Source: Sphingopyxis terrae subsp. terrae NBRC 15098
GTDB taxonomy: Bacteria > Pseudomonadota > Alphaproteobacteria > Sphingomonadales > Sphingomonadaceae
DNA: 64,000 nucleotides
Reading direction: 5' to 3'
NCBI RefSeq assembly: GCF_001598815.1
Contig: NZ_BCZQ01000008.1
Span: 186,001 to 250,000, forward strand
The notes below the pieces were generated by a model. The model was not told where the DNA came from. It saw nothing but the letters and a program-made list of their open reading frames with translations, and searched no databases. Of the stretch, positions 1 through 10,801 are shown piece after piece. Every line of letters starts with the position of its first letter. Position 1 is the stretch's first letter. A program made the position numbers and the translations under genes.

Positions 1-633
1 GCCTTTGTTCTGCGCACCTTCTGGTTCATCGGCTTCGAACTTGGCGCGCGTGCGGCGACCCCCGGCAAGCGGCTGATGGGCATCCGCGTCGTCGCGCGCG
101 ACGGCGGCCGGCTCACCGCCGATGCGGTGGTCGCGCGCAACCTGATCCGCGAGCTTGAGCTCTTCCTTCCCCTCACCATGATGGGCGTCGGCGCGGCCGA
201 GGATATGGTATCGGGCTGGACTGCGCTCGCGGGGGTCGCCTGGTCGCTGACGCTCAGCCTGTTCCTGCTCTTCAATCGCGACCGGATGCGGATGGGCGAC
301 CTGATCGCCGGCACCTGGGTCGTGATGGCGAAGCGCGCGAAGCTTGACCGCGACATCACCGCCGATGGCGGCGGGGTCGACGCGATCCGCTTCACCGACG
401 CCGAACTCGCCGTCTATGGCATCTATGAATTGCAGGAACTGGAGCGCGTGCTGCGCGGCGCCGATCCGCGCGCGATGCGCGATGTCGCTGACACGATCCG
501 CGGCAAAATCGGCCGCCCCGTCGCCGAAGAGGATGACGTGTTCCTGACGAGCTATTATCGGCAGCTCAAGGCCCGGCTCGAACGCGGCTTGCTGTTCGGA
601 AAACGCCGAGAGGATAAATATGCCAGCGAATGA
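1..633 (+). CDS. RDD family membrane protein (5' end outside window)
   Basis: The reading frame is open from base 1, so the N-terminus lies upstream of the window. The first visible residues include ATPGKRLMGIRV, the typical RDD-family stretch after the first transmembrane helix. Two hydrophobic segments follow at about residues 55-105 of the visible part, then a soluble C-terminal half of about 100 charged residues. RDD proteins are small inner-membrane proteins, some linked to ion exchange; the substrate cannot be told here. The last 14 bases overlap the next gene, so the two are probably co-transcribed. Confidence 0.8.
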   Translation, partial: AFVLRTFWFIGFELGARAATPGKRLMGIRVVARDGGRLTADAVVARNLIRELELFLPLTMMGVGAAEDMVSGWTALAGVAWSLTLSLFLLFNRDRMRMGDLIAGTWVVMAKRAKLDRDITADGGGVDAIRFTDAELAVYGIYELQELERVLRGADPRAMRDVADTIRGKIGRPVAEEDDVFLTSYYRQLKARLERGLLFGKRREDKYASE

Positions 634-1309
634 TGCCCTGTCCGTTGCCGAAGCGTTGCACCGCCGCCGTTCGGTGCGCGCCTTTTCGGACCGCCCGATC
701 GACCGGGCGGTACTGGCGCGGGTTTTTGCCGACGCGCAGCGCGCGCCATCGGGCGGCAATCTGCAGCCGTGGCAGGTGACGGTCGTTACCGGCGCGCGCT
801 GGGAGCGGGTGAAGGCGGCGGTGGCGGCGCGGATCGCGATGGGGCGCGACGGCCAGCAACCCGAATATGACATCTACCCGCGCGGACTGACCGACCCGTG
901 GGAAAGCCGGCGTTTCGGCGTCGGCGAGGCGCTCTATGCCTCGCTCGGCATCCCGCGCGAGGATAAGTCGGGCCGGCTCGCTCGGTTCATGGAGAATTAC
1001 CGGGGTTTCGGCGCACCGGTGATGCTTTTCCTTCATTGTTCACGCATCATGGGACCGCCGCAATGGGCCGACATGGGCATGTGGCTCCAGTCGGTGATGC
1101 TGTTGCTCGTCGAACATGGCCTTGCAAGCTGTCCGCAGGAATGCTGGGCGATGTATGGCGCGACGATCCGGCACGAGCTGGAACTGGGCGACGACCAGAT
1201 CTTGTTCACCGGGCTGGCGATCGGCCATGCCGATGCGGCGGCGCCGGTGAATCAATGGCCGGTTCCGCGCGCCGAACTGGATGAGGTGATCGATTGGCAG
1301 GGGTTTTGA
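620..1309 (+). CDS. Nitroreductase family protein
   Basis: This 229-residue protein has the start of the FMN-dependent nitroreductase fold: RRSVRAF near residue 16 and APSGGNLQPWQ near residue 43, both of which usually contact FMN. The C-terminal half has the expected helix with GLASCPQE. Family members reduce nitroaromatics, quinones or other acceptors with NAD(P)H in the cytoplasm. The true substrate is unknown. The start overlaps the RDD gene by 14 bases, which suggests translational coupling. Confidence 0.88.
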   Translation: MPANDALSVAEALHRRRSVRAFSDRPIDRAVLARVFADAQRAPSGGNLQPWQVTVVTGARWERVKAAVAARIAMGRDGQQPEYDIYPRGLTDPWESRRFGVGEALYASLGIPREDKSGRLARFMENYRGFGAPVMLFLHCSRIMGPPQWADMGMWLQSVMLLLVEHGLASCPQECWAMYGATIRHELELGDDQILFTGLAIGHADAAAPVNQWPVPRAELDEVIDWQGF

Positions 1310-1311
1310 GG

Positions 1312-1821
1312 ATGGGTTGGCGCGGCAAGACGACGGGACTGACGATCACGGCGGCGACGGCGCTGCTGCTCGCCGGCTGCGCCGCGATTCCGAAAGCGGC
1401 GGCACCACCGCCCTCCCCCGCGCCGCAACCGCCCGCCGCGACACCGCCGCCACCGGCGACGGCGCCGACGCAAGGGTGGGACGACCGCGCGCTCGATCGC
1501 GGCGCCTGGCGCTATGATGCCGGCAGCCGAAGCGCGATCTTCGCGCCGTCCGCTGGCGCGGCGCCGTTGCTGACCATGGCGTGCAGCGGCGGCGCTATCC
1601 GGCTGACCGCCGCGCTCGACGGCACCGTCGCACTGCGCACCAGCGCGGCCACCGATCAGGTGCGCTTCGACGGCGGTACGGCGATCGTACCGAGCCGCGA
1701 TATCCGGCTGGACCGCATCGCCTTCAGTCGCGGCCGCTTTGCGCTCGAAGCCGCGAACGGCCGGGCGCTGACCCTACCCGTCCAGTCCGAAATCGGCCGC
1801 GTGATCGAGGATTGCCGTTAG
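1312..1821 (+). CDS. Putative lipoprotein, function unknown
   Basis: The predicted protein is 169 residues long. Its signal sequence ends in the lipobox LLAGC with the acylated cysteine at residue 23. A Pro/Ala-rich linker follows (about residues 30-50), then a compact domain with a single Cys pair (MACSGG and EDCR at the end). The ATG at 1312, two bases after the nitroreductase stop, is preferred over an in-frame TTG at 1294 because it gives a normal signal peptide. No family was recognised. It probably sits in the envelope. Confidence 0.65.
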   Translation: MGWRGKTTGLTITAATALLLAGCAAIPKAAAPPPSPAPQPPAATPPPPATAPTQGWDDRALDRGAWRYDAGSRSAIFAPSAGAAPLLTMACSGGAIRLTAALDGTVALRTSAATDQVRFDGGTAIVPSRDIRLDRIAFSRGRFALEAANGRALTLPVQSEIGRVIEDCR

Positions 1822-1830
1822 GCAGCCGGG

Positions 1831-2277
1831 CTAGGCGCCGAGCCGTACCGTTCCGCCGCGGATCCAGCCCCAGCGGCACGGTCCCTGATATTCGCGCGCG
1901 CTGCTGACCGAGCGGCCGACGCCGCACATATCCTCGTCGGTGCCGGGGGCCGCGAAGACGATACCGAACCAGGCGTCGTCATCGGTTGCCTCGCACACCG
2001 ACACCTTCATCGCGCCGGGCAGTTTGGCCTTCACGGCGCGCGTTTCGCCCGGCGCCCAATAGACATCGGTGCCGCCGTCCTTGACGCGGCTGATGCTGGA
2101 GCAGGCGGGAAGCGTCGGGCCTTCGGTGCCGGTCATCACCGCGCGCGTCGCAAGCGGCGGGCCGGCGACAACGGGGGCGTTGTCGGCGGGCGGCGCAGGC
2201 TGCGAGCAGCCGGCGAGCGGCAGCGCGGCAAGCGCAACGGCGGAAAGGATCGAACGGGGGGTGGCAGGGCTTTTCAT
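1831..2277 (-). CDS. Putative lipoprotein, function unknown
   Basis: This 148-residue protein has a signal peptide with lipobox PLAGC (Cys24). The mature part has four cysteines (PACSS, VCEAT, MCGVG, PCRWG) that could form two disulfides, which fits a periplasmic location. It is convergent with the lipoprotein gene ending at 1821, with only nine bases between them. No domain was recognised. Confidence 0.65.
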   Translation of the reverse strand: MKSPATPRSILSAVALAALPLAGCSQPAPPADNAPVVAGPPLATRAVMTGTEGPTLPACSSISRVKDGGTDVYWAPGETRAVKAKLPGAMKVSVCEATDDDAWFGIVFAAPGTDEDMCGVGRSVSSAREYQGPCRWGWIRGGTVRLGA

Positions 2278-2290
2278 CCCACGAAACTAG

Positions 2291-4933
<2,643 letters not shown>

Positions 4934-4968
4934 GGCACCAAACCACTAAGCGCAGAATCGAACCGGCA

Positions 4969-5000
4969 CGGCGCGGGCAGCTTGCAAGCCGCCCGCGCCG
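4969..5000 (+). terminator. Hairpin downstream of gyrB
   Basis: A perfect 10-bp inverted repeat, CGGCGCGGGC at 4969-4978 with GCCCGCGCCG at 4991-5000, encloses a second palindrome, GCTTGCAAGC. It begins 36 bases after the gyrB stop. There is no good T-tract, so it may be a weak terminator or an mRNA 3' stabiliser. Confidence 0.5.
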
Positions 5001-5039
5001 CTGCTTTGAGCGCTCCACCTGAAACGGGGGAGGCTGCGC

Positions 5040-5423
5040 ATGCGGCGCGTGATGGCGATGAGTTTGGCGTTGATGCTGGCGATGCCGGCGGTGGCGCAGG
5101 ATCAGATCGGCGGCGGCGAGACCGAAATCGGCAACGGCACGGCAAGCTATTACGGCCGCGAACTCGCGGGCAATCGCACCGCGAGCGGCGAGCGCTTCGA
5201 CCCCGATCAGATGACCGCCGCGCACCCCACGCTCGCCTTCGGCAGTAAGGTCCGCGTTACCAACCTGTCCAACGGCCAGAGCGTGATCGTCCGCGTCAAC
5301 GACCGCGGCCCCTTCGGCGGCCGCCGCGTCATCGATATCTCGCAGGCCGCGGCAAAGGAAATCGGCATGCACCGCAGCGGTACCGCCAAGGTCAGCCTGA
5401 CGCTCGTCGCCGACCAGAATTAA
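5040..5423 (+). CDS. RlpA-like septal/cell-wall protein (double-psi beta-barrel)
   Basis: This 127-residue secreted protein has a signal peptide ending in PAVAQ. A full RlpA-like double-psi beta-barrel follows: [42 protein letters not shown] and RRVIDIS. RlpA proteins bind or cleave denuded peptidoglycan at the septum. This version lacks a SPOR domain and is much shorter than E. coli RlpA, so it is a minimal barrel protein and its enzyme activity is uncertain. Its TAA stop overlaps the TAA of the convergent glutaminase gene. Confidence 0.88.
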   Translation: MRRVMAMSLALMLAMPAVAQDQIGGGETEIGNGTASYYGRELAGNRTASGERFDPDQMTAAHPTLAFGSKVRVTNLSNGQSVIVRVNDRGPFGGRRVIDISQAAAKEIGMHRSGTAKVSLTLVADQN

Positions 5424-6346
5424 TCGAACACCGACCAACCCGCCGCATAGGCGAAATGTTCGAGCGCGAGCGCGCCGACGAGCGATGTTCCGGCTTCGTT
5501 GAGGCCCGGCGACCAGACCGCGATCGACCCCTGCCCCGGTGCGATGCACAGGATGCCCCCGCCCACCCCGCTCTTGCCGGGCAGGCCGACGCGAAAGGCG
5601 AATTCGCCTGAATTGTCGTAATGGCCGCACAGCATCATGATCGCGTTGATGCGCCGCGCGCGGTGCGGGTCGAGAAGCTGTTCGCCGGTGCGCGGGTCGC
5701 GGCCCTCGAAGGCCAGGAACAGGCCGGCCTGCGCCAGCTGGCGACAGCTCATCGACAGCGCGCATTGGCGGAAATAGACCGAGAGCACCGTCTCCACCGG
5801 GTGGCGCAGCGTCCCGAAGGCGTCCATGAAATAGGACAGGCTGCGGTTGCGCGCGCCGGTATCATTTTCCGACCCCGCAACCCCGGTGTCGATAGCCACG
5901 CTAGCATCGCCCGCTCGCGCTCGCATGAAGGCGACGATCTCGTCGACCGCCTCGTCGGCCGAGCGACCGTCGATCAGCCGGTCGGTGGTCGCGATCGCCC
6001 CGGCGTTGATGAACGGATTGCGCGGCACCCCCTGCTCGCTTTCGAGCTGGACGATCGAGTTGAAGGCGCTGCCCGACGGTTCGCGGCCGACGCTGTCCCA
6101 TAGCGAGCTGCCGACCCGGCGCAGCGCGAGGGCGAGCGTGAACACCTTCGACACCGACTGGATCGAAAAAGCCTCGTCGGCGTCGCCCGCGGTGTGGACC
6201 GTTCCGTCGGGGAGCGCGAGGGCAAAGCCGAAGCGGTCGGGATCGACCCCGGCGAGGGCGGGAATATAGTCGGCGACCTTGCCCTGGCCGCGGTGCGGCA
6301 GCGCGGTCTGATAGGCTTCGGCGACGCAGCGGGCGAGATCGGGCAT
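5420..6346 (-). CDS. glsA: Glutaminase
   Basis: This enzyme hydrolyses L-glutamine to glutamate and ammonia in the cytoplasm. The 308-residue length is normal for the bacterial serine-type glutaminase family (beta-lactamase-like fold). The catalytic Ser-x-x-Lys is visible in SIQSVSKVF as Ser64 and Lys67. Family motifs [18 protein letters not shown] and KSGVGGGI are also present. AGGGAAA sits about five bases before the ATG. The upstream AT-rich region to 6442 is shared with the divergent VOC operon. Confidence 0.95.
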   Translation of the reverse strand: MPDLARCVAEAYQTALPHRGQGKVADYIPALAGVDPDRFGFALALPDGTVHTAGDADEAFSIQSVSKVFTLALALRRVGSSLWDSVGREPSGSAFNSIVQLESEQGVPRNPFINAGAIATTDRLIDGRSADEAVDEIVAFMRARAGDASVAIDTGVAGSENDTGARNRSLSYFMDAFGTLRHPVETVLSVYFRQCALSMSCRQLAQAGLFLAFEGRDPRTGEQLLDPHRARRINAIMMLCGHYDNSGEFAFRVGLPGKSGVGGGILCIAPGQGSIAVWSPGLNEAGTSLVGALALEHFAYAAGWSVFD

Positions 6347-6374
6347 GCCATTTCCCTAGCAACTTCACACGGAA

Positions 6375-6403
6375 TTGCATTTAATTTCTCTTTTTGATAA
6401 ATA
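6375..6403 (+). promoter_or_regulatory. Candidate sigma-70 promoter of the VOC-ArsR-SRPBCC operon
   Basis: TTGCAT at 6375-6380 and TAAATA at 6398-6403 are separated by 17 bases in a stretch that is strikingly AT-rich for this genome. Transcription would begin near 6410, about 33 bases before the VOC start at 6443. An ArsR-family repressor is encoded in the operon and may act here. No clear palindrome was found. Confidence 0.45.
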
Positions 6404-6442
6404 TTCTCCATTCTAGAAATTATGAGTCGCAAGGAGAGAGAC

Positions 6443-6916
6443 ATGACCGAAGCGCACCGCCCCAAAGGGCTGTCGAGCGCGATCAGCTATCGTGACAGCA
6501 AGGCGGCGTTCCGCTGGCTGGAAGGGGCCTTCGGGTTCGAACCGCTGTTCGTGCTGCTCGATGCCGACGGCAATCTCGCGCACAGCGAAATGGGCTATGG
6601 CGCCTCGGTGGTGATGATCGGCAACGAATGGTCCGACGATCACAAGAGCCCGCAGTCGATTGGCGGCAAGAACACCCAGAGCGTCCATGTCCAGCTCGCC
6701 CCCGGCGACGATATCGATGCGCATTGCGCGGCCGCGCGCGCGGCGGGCGCCGCGATCATCGCCGAACCCGAGACGCAATTTTATGGCGACCGCACCTATC
6801 GCGCCAAGGATCCCGAGGGGCATATCTGGACCTTCGGCGTCACGGTCGCGGCCAAGACCGCCGCCGAATGGGACGCCGAGGGCGGCTTCACCACCCAGAC
6901 GCGGCTCGACGATTGA
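6443..6916 (+). CDS. VOC family (glyoxalase/PhnB-like) protein
   Basis: This 157-residue protein has a vicinal-oxygen-chelate fold: AISYRDSKAAFRWLEGAFGFEP at the start and DPEGHIWTFG near the end, where the Glu/His positions usually bind a metal. Relatives act in glyoxal detoxification or antibiotic resistance, and many are uncharacterised. A strong AAGGAG ribosome site lies eight bases before the ATG at 6443, so the earlier in-frame ATG at 6422 was not used. It is the first gene of a three-gene operon and its stop overlaps the start of the next gene. Confidence 0.88.
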   Translation: MTEAHRPKGLSSAISYRDSKAAFRWLEGAFGFEPLFVLLDADGNLAHSEMGYGASVVMIGNEWSDDHKSPQSIGGKNTQSVHVQLAPGDDIDAHCAAARAAGAAIIAEPETQFYGDRTYRAKDPEGHIWTFGVTVAAKTAAEWDAEGGFTTQTRLDD

Positions 6917-7245
6917 GCGCGGCCGCGGTCGATGCCGTGTTTGCGGCGCTCGCCGACCCGCGGCGGCGGCGCGCGGTCGAACTGCTCGGGCGGCGCCCCT
7001 ATAGCGCCGGCGAGCTGGCGGGCACGCTGGGCCTCGCGCCGCCGGCGATGAGCCGACACCTCAAGGCGCTGAAAGATGGCGGGCTGGTCGAGGATCATTA
7101 TCTGCCCTTCGATGCCCGCGTCCGCATCTATCGCCTGAAGGACGGCGCGACCGACGCGCTCAAGGGCTGGCTCGCCGAAACCGAAAGCCTGTGGAGCGAG
7201 CAGCTCGCCGCCTTCAAGGCGCATGTCGAGCGCGGCGCGCCATGA
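6913..7245 (+). CDS. ArsR-family HTH transcriptional regulator
   Basis: The 110-residue product is a winged-helix DNA-binding protein: FAALADPRRRRAVELL followed by the recognition helix region APPAMSRHLKALKDGGLVED. It has no cysteine pair for metal sensing, which fits the non-metal ArsR type often found with SRPBCC (AHSA1-like) genes. The start is a TTG whose last two bases are part of the TGA of the VOC gene (TTGA), so translation is probably coupled. It most likely autoregulates the operon. Confidence 0.82.
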   Translation: MSAAAVDAVFAALADPRRRRAVELLGRRPYSAGELAGTLGLAPPAMSRHLKALKDGGLVEDHYLPFDARVRIYRLKDGATDALKGWLAETESLWSEQLAAFKAHVERGAP

Positions 7246-7255
7246 GCCGCGCGCC

Positions 7256-7726
7256 ATGAGCGGCGCCGCGGTGATCGTCGCCCTGCGCGTCGCGGCCACC
7301 CCGGCGCGCGCGTTCGAGGTGTTCACCCGCGACATCGGCAGCTGGTGGCAAAGCCATCCGCTGTTCGAGCTGGCGCGCGGCGACGACGGCGTGCCGCGCT
7401 TCGATCCCGCGGGGCCGGGCGGGCGGCTGGTGACGCGCTTCGCCGACGGCCGCGAATGGGAAATCGGCCGCGTCCACGCGTGGGAACCCGGCGAGCGGCT
7501 TGCCTTCGGCTGGCGCGTTCCCGGCTTTGCCGCCGACCAGACCACCGAAGTCGAGGTGCGCTTCGACGCCGTCGGCGCCGAAACGCGCGTCACCGTCGAG
7601 CATCGCGGCTGGGATCAAATCCCGCAAAGCCATGCCGCGCGCCACGGCTTCGACCTGATGCTGTTCCAGCGCCGCCTCGGCGAACATTGGCGCGAGTTGC
7701 TGGCAGCGATGGGCCACCGTTTGTAG
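7256..7726 (+). CDS. SRPBCC / AHSA1-like domain protein
   Basis: This 156-residue protein has the START-like (AHSA1/CalC) pattern: ATPARAFEVFTRDIGSWW, GRVHAWEPGERLAF and TRVTVEHRGWDQ, ending with the usual long C-terminal helix (FQRRLGEHWREL). Such proteins bind hydrophobic ligands or act as co-chaperone-like factors. The ATG at 7256 is ten bases after the ArsR stop. It completes an operon with the VOC protein and ArsR regulator and is followed by a terminator. Confidence 0.86.
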   Translation: MSGAAVIVALRVAATPARAFEVFTRDIGSWWQSHPLFELARGDDGVPRFDPAGPGGRLVTRFADGREWEIGRVHAWEPGERLAFGWRVPGFAADQTTEVEVRFDAVGAETRVTVEHRGWDQIPQSHAARHGFDLMLFQRRLGEHWRELLAAMGHRL

Positions 7727-7732
7727 GGCGAT

Positions 7733-7753
7733 CCGCAGGCTCCTGCGGGTTTT
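7733..7753 (+). terminator. Intrinsic terminator of the VOC operon
   Basis: CCGCAGG at 7733-7739 pairs with CCTGCGG at 7742-7748, followed by GTTTT. It lies six bases after the SRPBCC stop and just before the convergent yggS stop. Confidence 0.65.
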
Positions 7754-7757
7754 GGCC

Positions 7758-8420
7758 CTAGTCGCGCGCGCCGAACAGGGCGGTGCCGACGCGGACGTGG
7801 GTCGCGCCGAGTATGACCGCTTTTTCATAATCGCCGCTCATTCCCATCGAGCGTAGCGGCAGGCCGTTGCGCTCGGCCAGCTCGTCGAGGAGCGCGAAAT
7901 AGGGCGCCGGTTCCACGTCGGCGGGCGGGATCGCCATCAGGCCGTCGATCGCCAGCCCGGCCGCCTTCGCCCCGGCGAGCAGCGCCGCGAGATCGGCGAC
8001 GGCGCAGCCGCCCTTCTGCTCCTCGTCGCCGATATTGACCTGAACGAAAAGCTGCGGCCGCTTGCCGAGCTTGTCGCACGCCTTGGCGAGCGCCTGAACG
8101 AGCGAGCTGCGATCGACCGAGTGAATGGCGTCGAACAGCGCGACTGCCTCTTCGGCCTTGTTCGACTGGAGCTGACCGATCAGGTGCAGCGTCACATCGG
8201 GGGCTTCACCGCGCAGGGCGGGCCATTTGGCCGCCGCCTCCTGCACGCGGTTCTCGCCGAAATGGCGATGGCCGGCGGCGATCAGCGGGCGGATCGCGGG
8301 CGCCTCGTGCGTTTTCGACACCGCGATCAGGCAGACGTCGCCCGCCTTGCGTCCGGCGCGGCGCGCCGCCTGTGCAATGTTCGCCCCCACCTCGGCCAGC
8401 CGGCTTGCCGCATCGCTCAT
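7758..8420 (-). CDS. yggS: YggS-type pyridoxal phosphate homeostasis protein
   Basis: This 220-residue PLP-binding protein has the fold of the alanine racemase N-terminal domain. The PLP lysine is Lys36 in LIAVSKTH. Other family motifs are HFGENRVQE, LHLIGQLQSNK, VNIGDEEQKGG and LRSMGMSGDYEKAI. It keeps intracellular PLP and amino/keto-acid pools balanced and has no known enzyme activity. The ATG at 8420 was chosen because the upstream in-frame extension is antisense to the neighbouring gene and is not conserved-looking. It is divergent from the ThiE-like gene across 57 bases. Confidence 0.95.
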   Translation of the reverse strand: MSDAASRLAEVGANIAQAARRAGRKAGDVCLIAVSKTHEAPAIRPLIAAGHRHFGENRVQEAAAKWPALRGEAPDVTLHLIGQLQSNKAEEAVALFDAIHSVDRSSLVQALAKACDKLGKRPQLFVQVNIGDEEQKGGCAVADLAALLAGAKAAGLAIDGLMAIPPADVEPAPYFALLDELAERNGLPLRSMGMSGDYEKAVILGATHVRVGTALFGARD

Positions 8421-8477
8421 ATCGTCATCCTCGAAGGGCGCGTTGCGTGCGCCCGCGACGCGCCTATAGGAAGGGCG

Positions 8478-9092
8478 ATGGTCCGACGCCACCCCCTGCC
8501 CGCATGCTGGCTGATGAGCGACGCACGCAGCGCGGCCGGGACGGTGGCGCTCGCCGCGCTGTTGCCGCCGGGAAGCGGCATCGTCCTGCGGCACGACGCG
8601 CTGCCGCAGGGCGCGCGCTGGCGCCTCGCGCGCCGCCTTGCGCGCGTCGCAAAAGCGCGCGGGCTGATGCTGCTGATCGCGGGATTGCCCGCCGAGGCGC
8701 GGCGCTGGGGGGCCGATGGCGTCCATCTGCGGCAGCATGCCGCGCGCCGGGCGGCGCAGGCACGCGCGATCAGCCTGATCGTCACCATGCCGGTCCATGA
8801 CCATCGCGAGGCGCACCGCGCCCGGCGGGCGGGCGCCGACGCAGCGCTCGTCTCGCCGCTTCACCCGACGCGGTCGCATCCCGGCGCAGCACCGCTCGGC
8901 CGTGCCCAGTGGCTGCGGCTCGCGCGTGCGGCCGGCGGACTAGCGGTTGCGCTGGGCGGGATGACCCCGGCGCGCGCCCGTGCGCTGGCCCGCGCCAGCG
9001 CCGCAAGCGGCATCCGGCCCGGCTGGGCCGCCATCGACGCATGGGAGCAAAAGGGAGCGACGCGCAAAGCGCGGCGCGGTCGGGTGCGTTAG
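8478..9092 (+). CDS. Thiamine phosphate synthase (ThiE/TenI)-like protein
   Basis: This 204-residue TIM-barrel protein has recognisable ThiE/TenI elements: RRWGADGVHLRQ, the SPLHPTRSHPGAAPLG stretch in place of the usual SPVFPTxTK, and a glycine-rich phosphate-binding ALGGMTPARA. Real ThiE joins HMP-PP and thiazole phosphate to make thiamine phosphate. The divergence in the pyrophosphate-handling loop and the very Arg-rich sequence make full activity uncertain. The ATG at 8478 follows AGGAAGGGCG, a usable ribosome site. Confidence 0.78.
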   Translation: MVRRHPLPACWLMSDARSAAGTVALAALLPPGSGIVLRHDALPQGARWRLARRLARVAKARGLMLLIAGLPAEARRWGADGVHLRQHAARRAAQARAISLIVTMPVHDHREAHRARRAGADAALVSPLHPTRSHPGAAPLGRAQWLRLARAAGGLAVALGGMTPARARALARASAASGIRPGWAAIDAWEQKGATRKARRGRVR

Positions 9093-9152
9093 TGGCCGAC
9101 GCTTGGGGCATGATCGTCTATGGGCGGCCTGGCCCGACGATCGGTACAGCTT

Positions 9153-9869
9153 TTAGAAGCGGAAAGCGGTTCCGACATAGACCGCCTGACTGTCGCGGCG
9201 CGCGTCGGTCAGCGGCTGGAAGCGGTCGTCGGCCTTGTAACGGACGCCCGCGGTCACATCGAGGTTCTTGGTCAGGCGATAACTGCTGACGACATCGACG
9301 GTCTGCTCTTCGCCCGGCGCGGTGATGCGGTCGGTTGCGCCGGCCGGATCGGTCGGACGGCTGACCATCTTCGTCGCGAAGCGCGATTTCTTGTTGTCGG
9401 CCTGTTCGGGCGCGCGCGCGACCGGCAGGTTGCGCAGGTCGGTGCCGCTGGGCAGCGCCGGGGTCACGAATTTTTCGAACCCGACCGACGCGCCCAGATT
9501 ATAGGTCACAGGGGCGATCGAGATCGGCGATTTGGTGCGGCCGGCGGCAAGCGCGGCGGTGCGTGCGCTCGACGAATCGTCGCGGGCGCGAATCACGACG
9601 GTGATCGCGCGATTCTTGTGCCCGTCATCGGGCAGCGCGGGCGTGAAGCTGAAGCCGCGGCGCGCCTCTTCCGAGATTTTGATATAGCGGGCGATCAGGC
9701 GCGGGTCGCCCGACGCCGGGGTGAATTGGCCAAGCACCGAATTCGAAAGCTGGGTGTCGCGAATCCGGTCGGCGCGTGTCATCGACGCGAGCGCAGGCGG
9801 AAGCGCAACGGTAACCGCTGCTACCGCGAACATGCCTGCTTTCCAAAAATGTCGCGAATTCCGCGCCAT
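9153..9869 (-). CDS. Putative outer-membrane beta-barrel protein
   Basis: The predicted 238-residue protein has a signal peptide (residues 1-28, ending PPALA) and a C-terminus with alternating residues ending in aromatic GTAFRF, as expected for a barrel recognised by the BAM complex. The middle has no known domain. The ATG at 9869 gives a clean signal peptide; longer in-frame starts do not. The 276-base gap to the divergent gene at 10146 is less GC-rich and should hold both promoters, but no clear box was found. Confidence 0.6.
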   Translation of the reverse strand: MARNSRHFWKAGMFAVAAVTVALPPALASMTRADRIRDTQLSNSVLGQFTPASGDPRLIARYIKISEEARRGFSFTPALPDDGHKNRAITVVIRARDDSSSARTAALAAGRTKSPISIAPVTYNLGASVGFEKFVTPALPSGTDLRNLPVARAPEQADNKKSRFATKMVSRPTDPAGATDRITAPGEEQTVDVVSSYRLTKNLDVTAGVRYKADDRFQPLTDARRDSQAVYVGTAFRF

Positions 9870-10145
9870 TGCTCTGCGACTCCAACCCCAATCGACTCGT
9901 GAGATAGGACGGCGGGGGCGATAATTCCAGTGATTCCCGACCGATTGATCGCGCGTCGCCGGCTTTTCGCCGAACATGTTGCGCGAACAGCACAGTGGCG
10001 GGCGGAGATGAGCCGGGGATGAACGGTCGAAACACCGGAAATGGCGCGCTTGCCGGACGGCGGCAAGGGCGATAGAGACGCTTGCAAATTTCCGCATGCG
10101 CGCCCGCAATTCGCTGCCCGCGCGCCCAGAATAAGGTGTTACGGC

Positions 10146-10607
10146 ATGTCCAAGCTTACCCTTCTTGCCTCGCTCGGTCGTCGTCCGGCCGCGCTCGCCC
10201 TGATCGGGGTCGCGGCGCTCGGCCTGTCGGCCTGCGGCGGGAAGGACCGGCCGCGCGCCGACCTGGCGGCGAGCCAGGTGACGACGATCGGCGTCAATTC
10301 CTATCTGTGGCGCGCGTCGCTCGACGCCCTGTCGTTCATGCCGCTGCTGCAGGCCGACAGCTCGGGCGGGGTCATCATCACCGACTGGTATGCGAACCCC
10401 GGCAATCCGAACGAGCGCATGAAGGTGACCGTGTCGATCCTCGATCGTGACCTGCGCGCCGATGCGCTCCGCGTCGCCGCGCTGCGTCAGGTCGCCCAGA
10501 ACGGCACCTGGGTCGATGCGCCGGTTCAGGCCGCGACGGTGCAGAAGCTGGAAGAAATCATCCTCACCCGCGCCCGCGACCTGCGCCGCAGCGCGATCAA
10601 GGGCTGA
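10146..10607 (+). CDS. DUF3576 lipoprotein
   Basis: This 153-residue protein has lipobox LSACG (Cys30). The mature domain matches the alphaproteobacterial DUF3576 pattern: IGVNSYLWRASLDAL, then GVIITDWYANP and a terminal helix containing ILTRARDLRRSAI. The function is unknown. The family usually sits just upstream of leuS in alphaproteobacteria, as here, which supports a conserved envelope role alongside lptE further on. Confidence 0.85.
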   Translation: MSKLTLLASLGRRPAALALIGVAALGLSACGGKDRPRADLAASQVTTIGVNSYLWRASLDALSFMPLLQADSSGGVIITDWYANPGNPNERMKVTVSILDRDLRADALRVAALRQVAQNGTWVDAPVQAATVQKLEEIILTRARDLRRSAIKG

Positions 10608-10626
10608 GTTTCGGATTTCGGTGTTT

Positions 10627-10754
10627 CCCCGAGAAGGCGGGGATCCATCTCCGGTTGTTCCGGATTTGAACGGCAGGTGATGGGCCCCCGCTTCCAGCCT
10701 TTGGCTGAAGTTTATCCTGAGCGCCCGTCCTGCGGGCAGTCGAAGGGCGGGGGC
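10627..10754. repeat. Sphingomonad-type intergenic palindromic repeats
   Basis: Two repeat units fill the gap before leuS. The first is CCCCGAGAAGGCGGGG at 10627-10642, followed by ATCCATCTCC. The second is bounded by GCCCCCGC (10684-10691) and its inverse GCGGGGGC (10747-10754), with the internal text ATCCTGAGC ... GTCGAAGG in a degenerate form. Both styles are dispersed in many copies in sphingomonad genomes (from memory, not a search). They could form mRNA hairpins between the DUF3576 gene and leuS. Confidence 0.6.
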
Positions 10755-10801
10755 ACACTATTTTGATCGATGGTATTTTGACAAACGGGGTAACCGACCA
10801 A

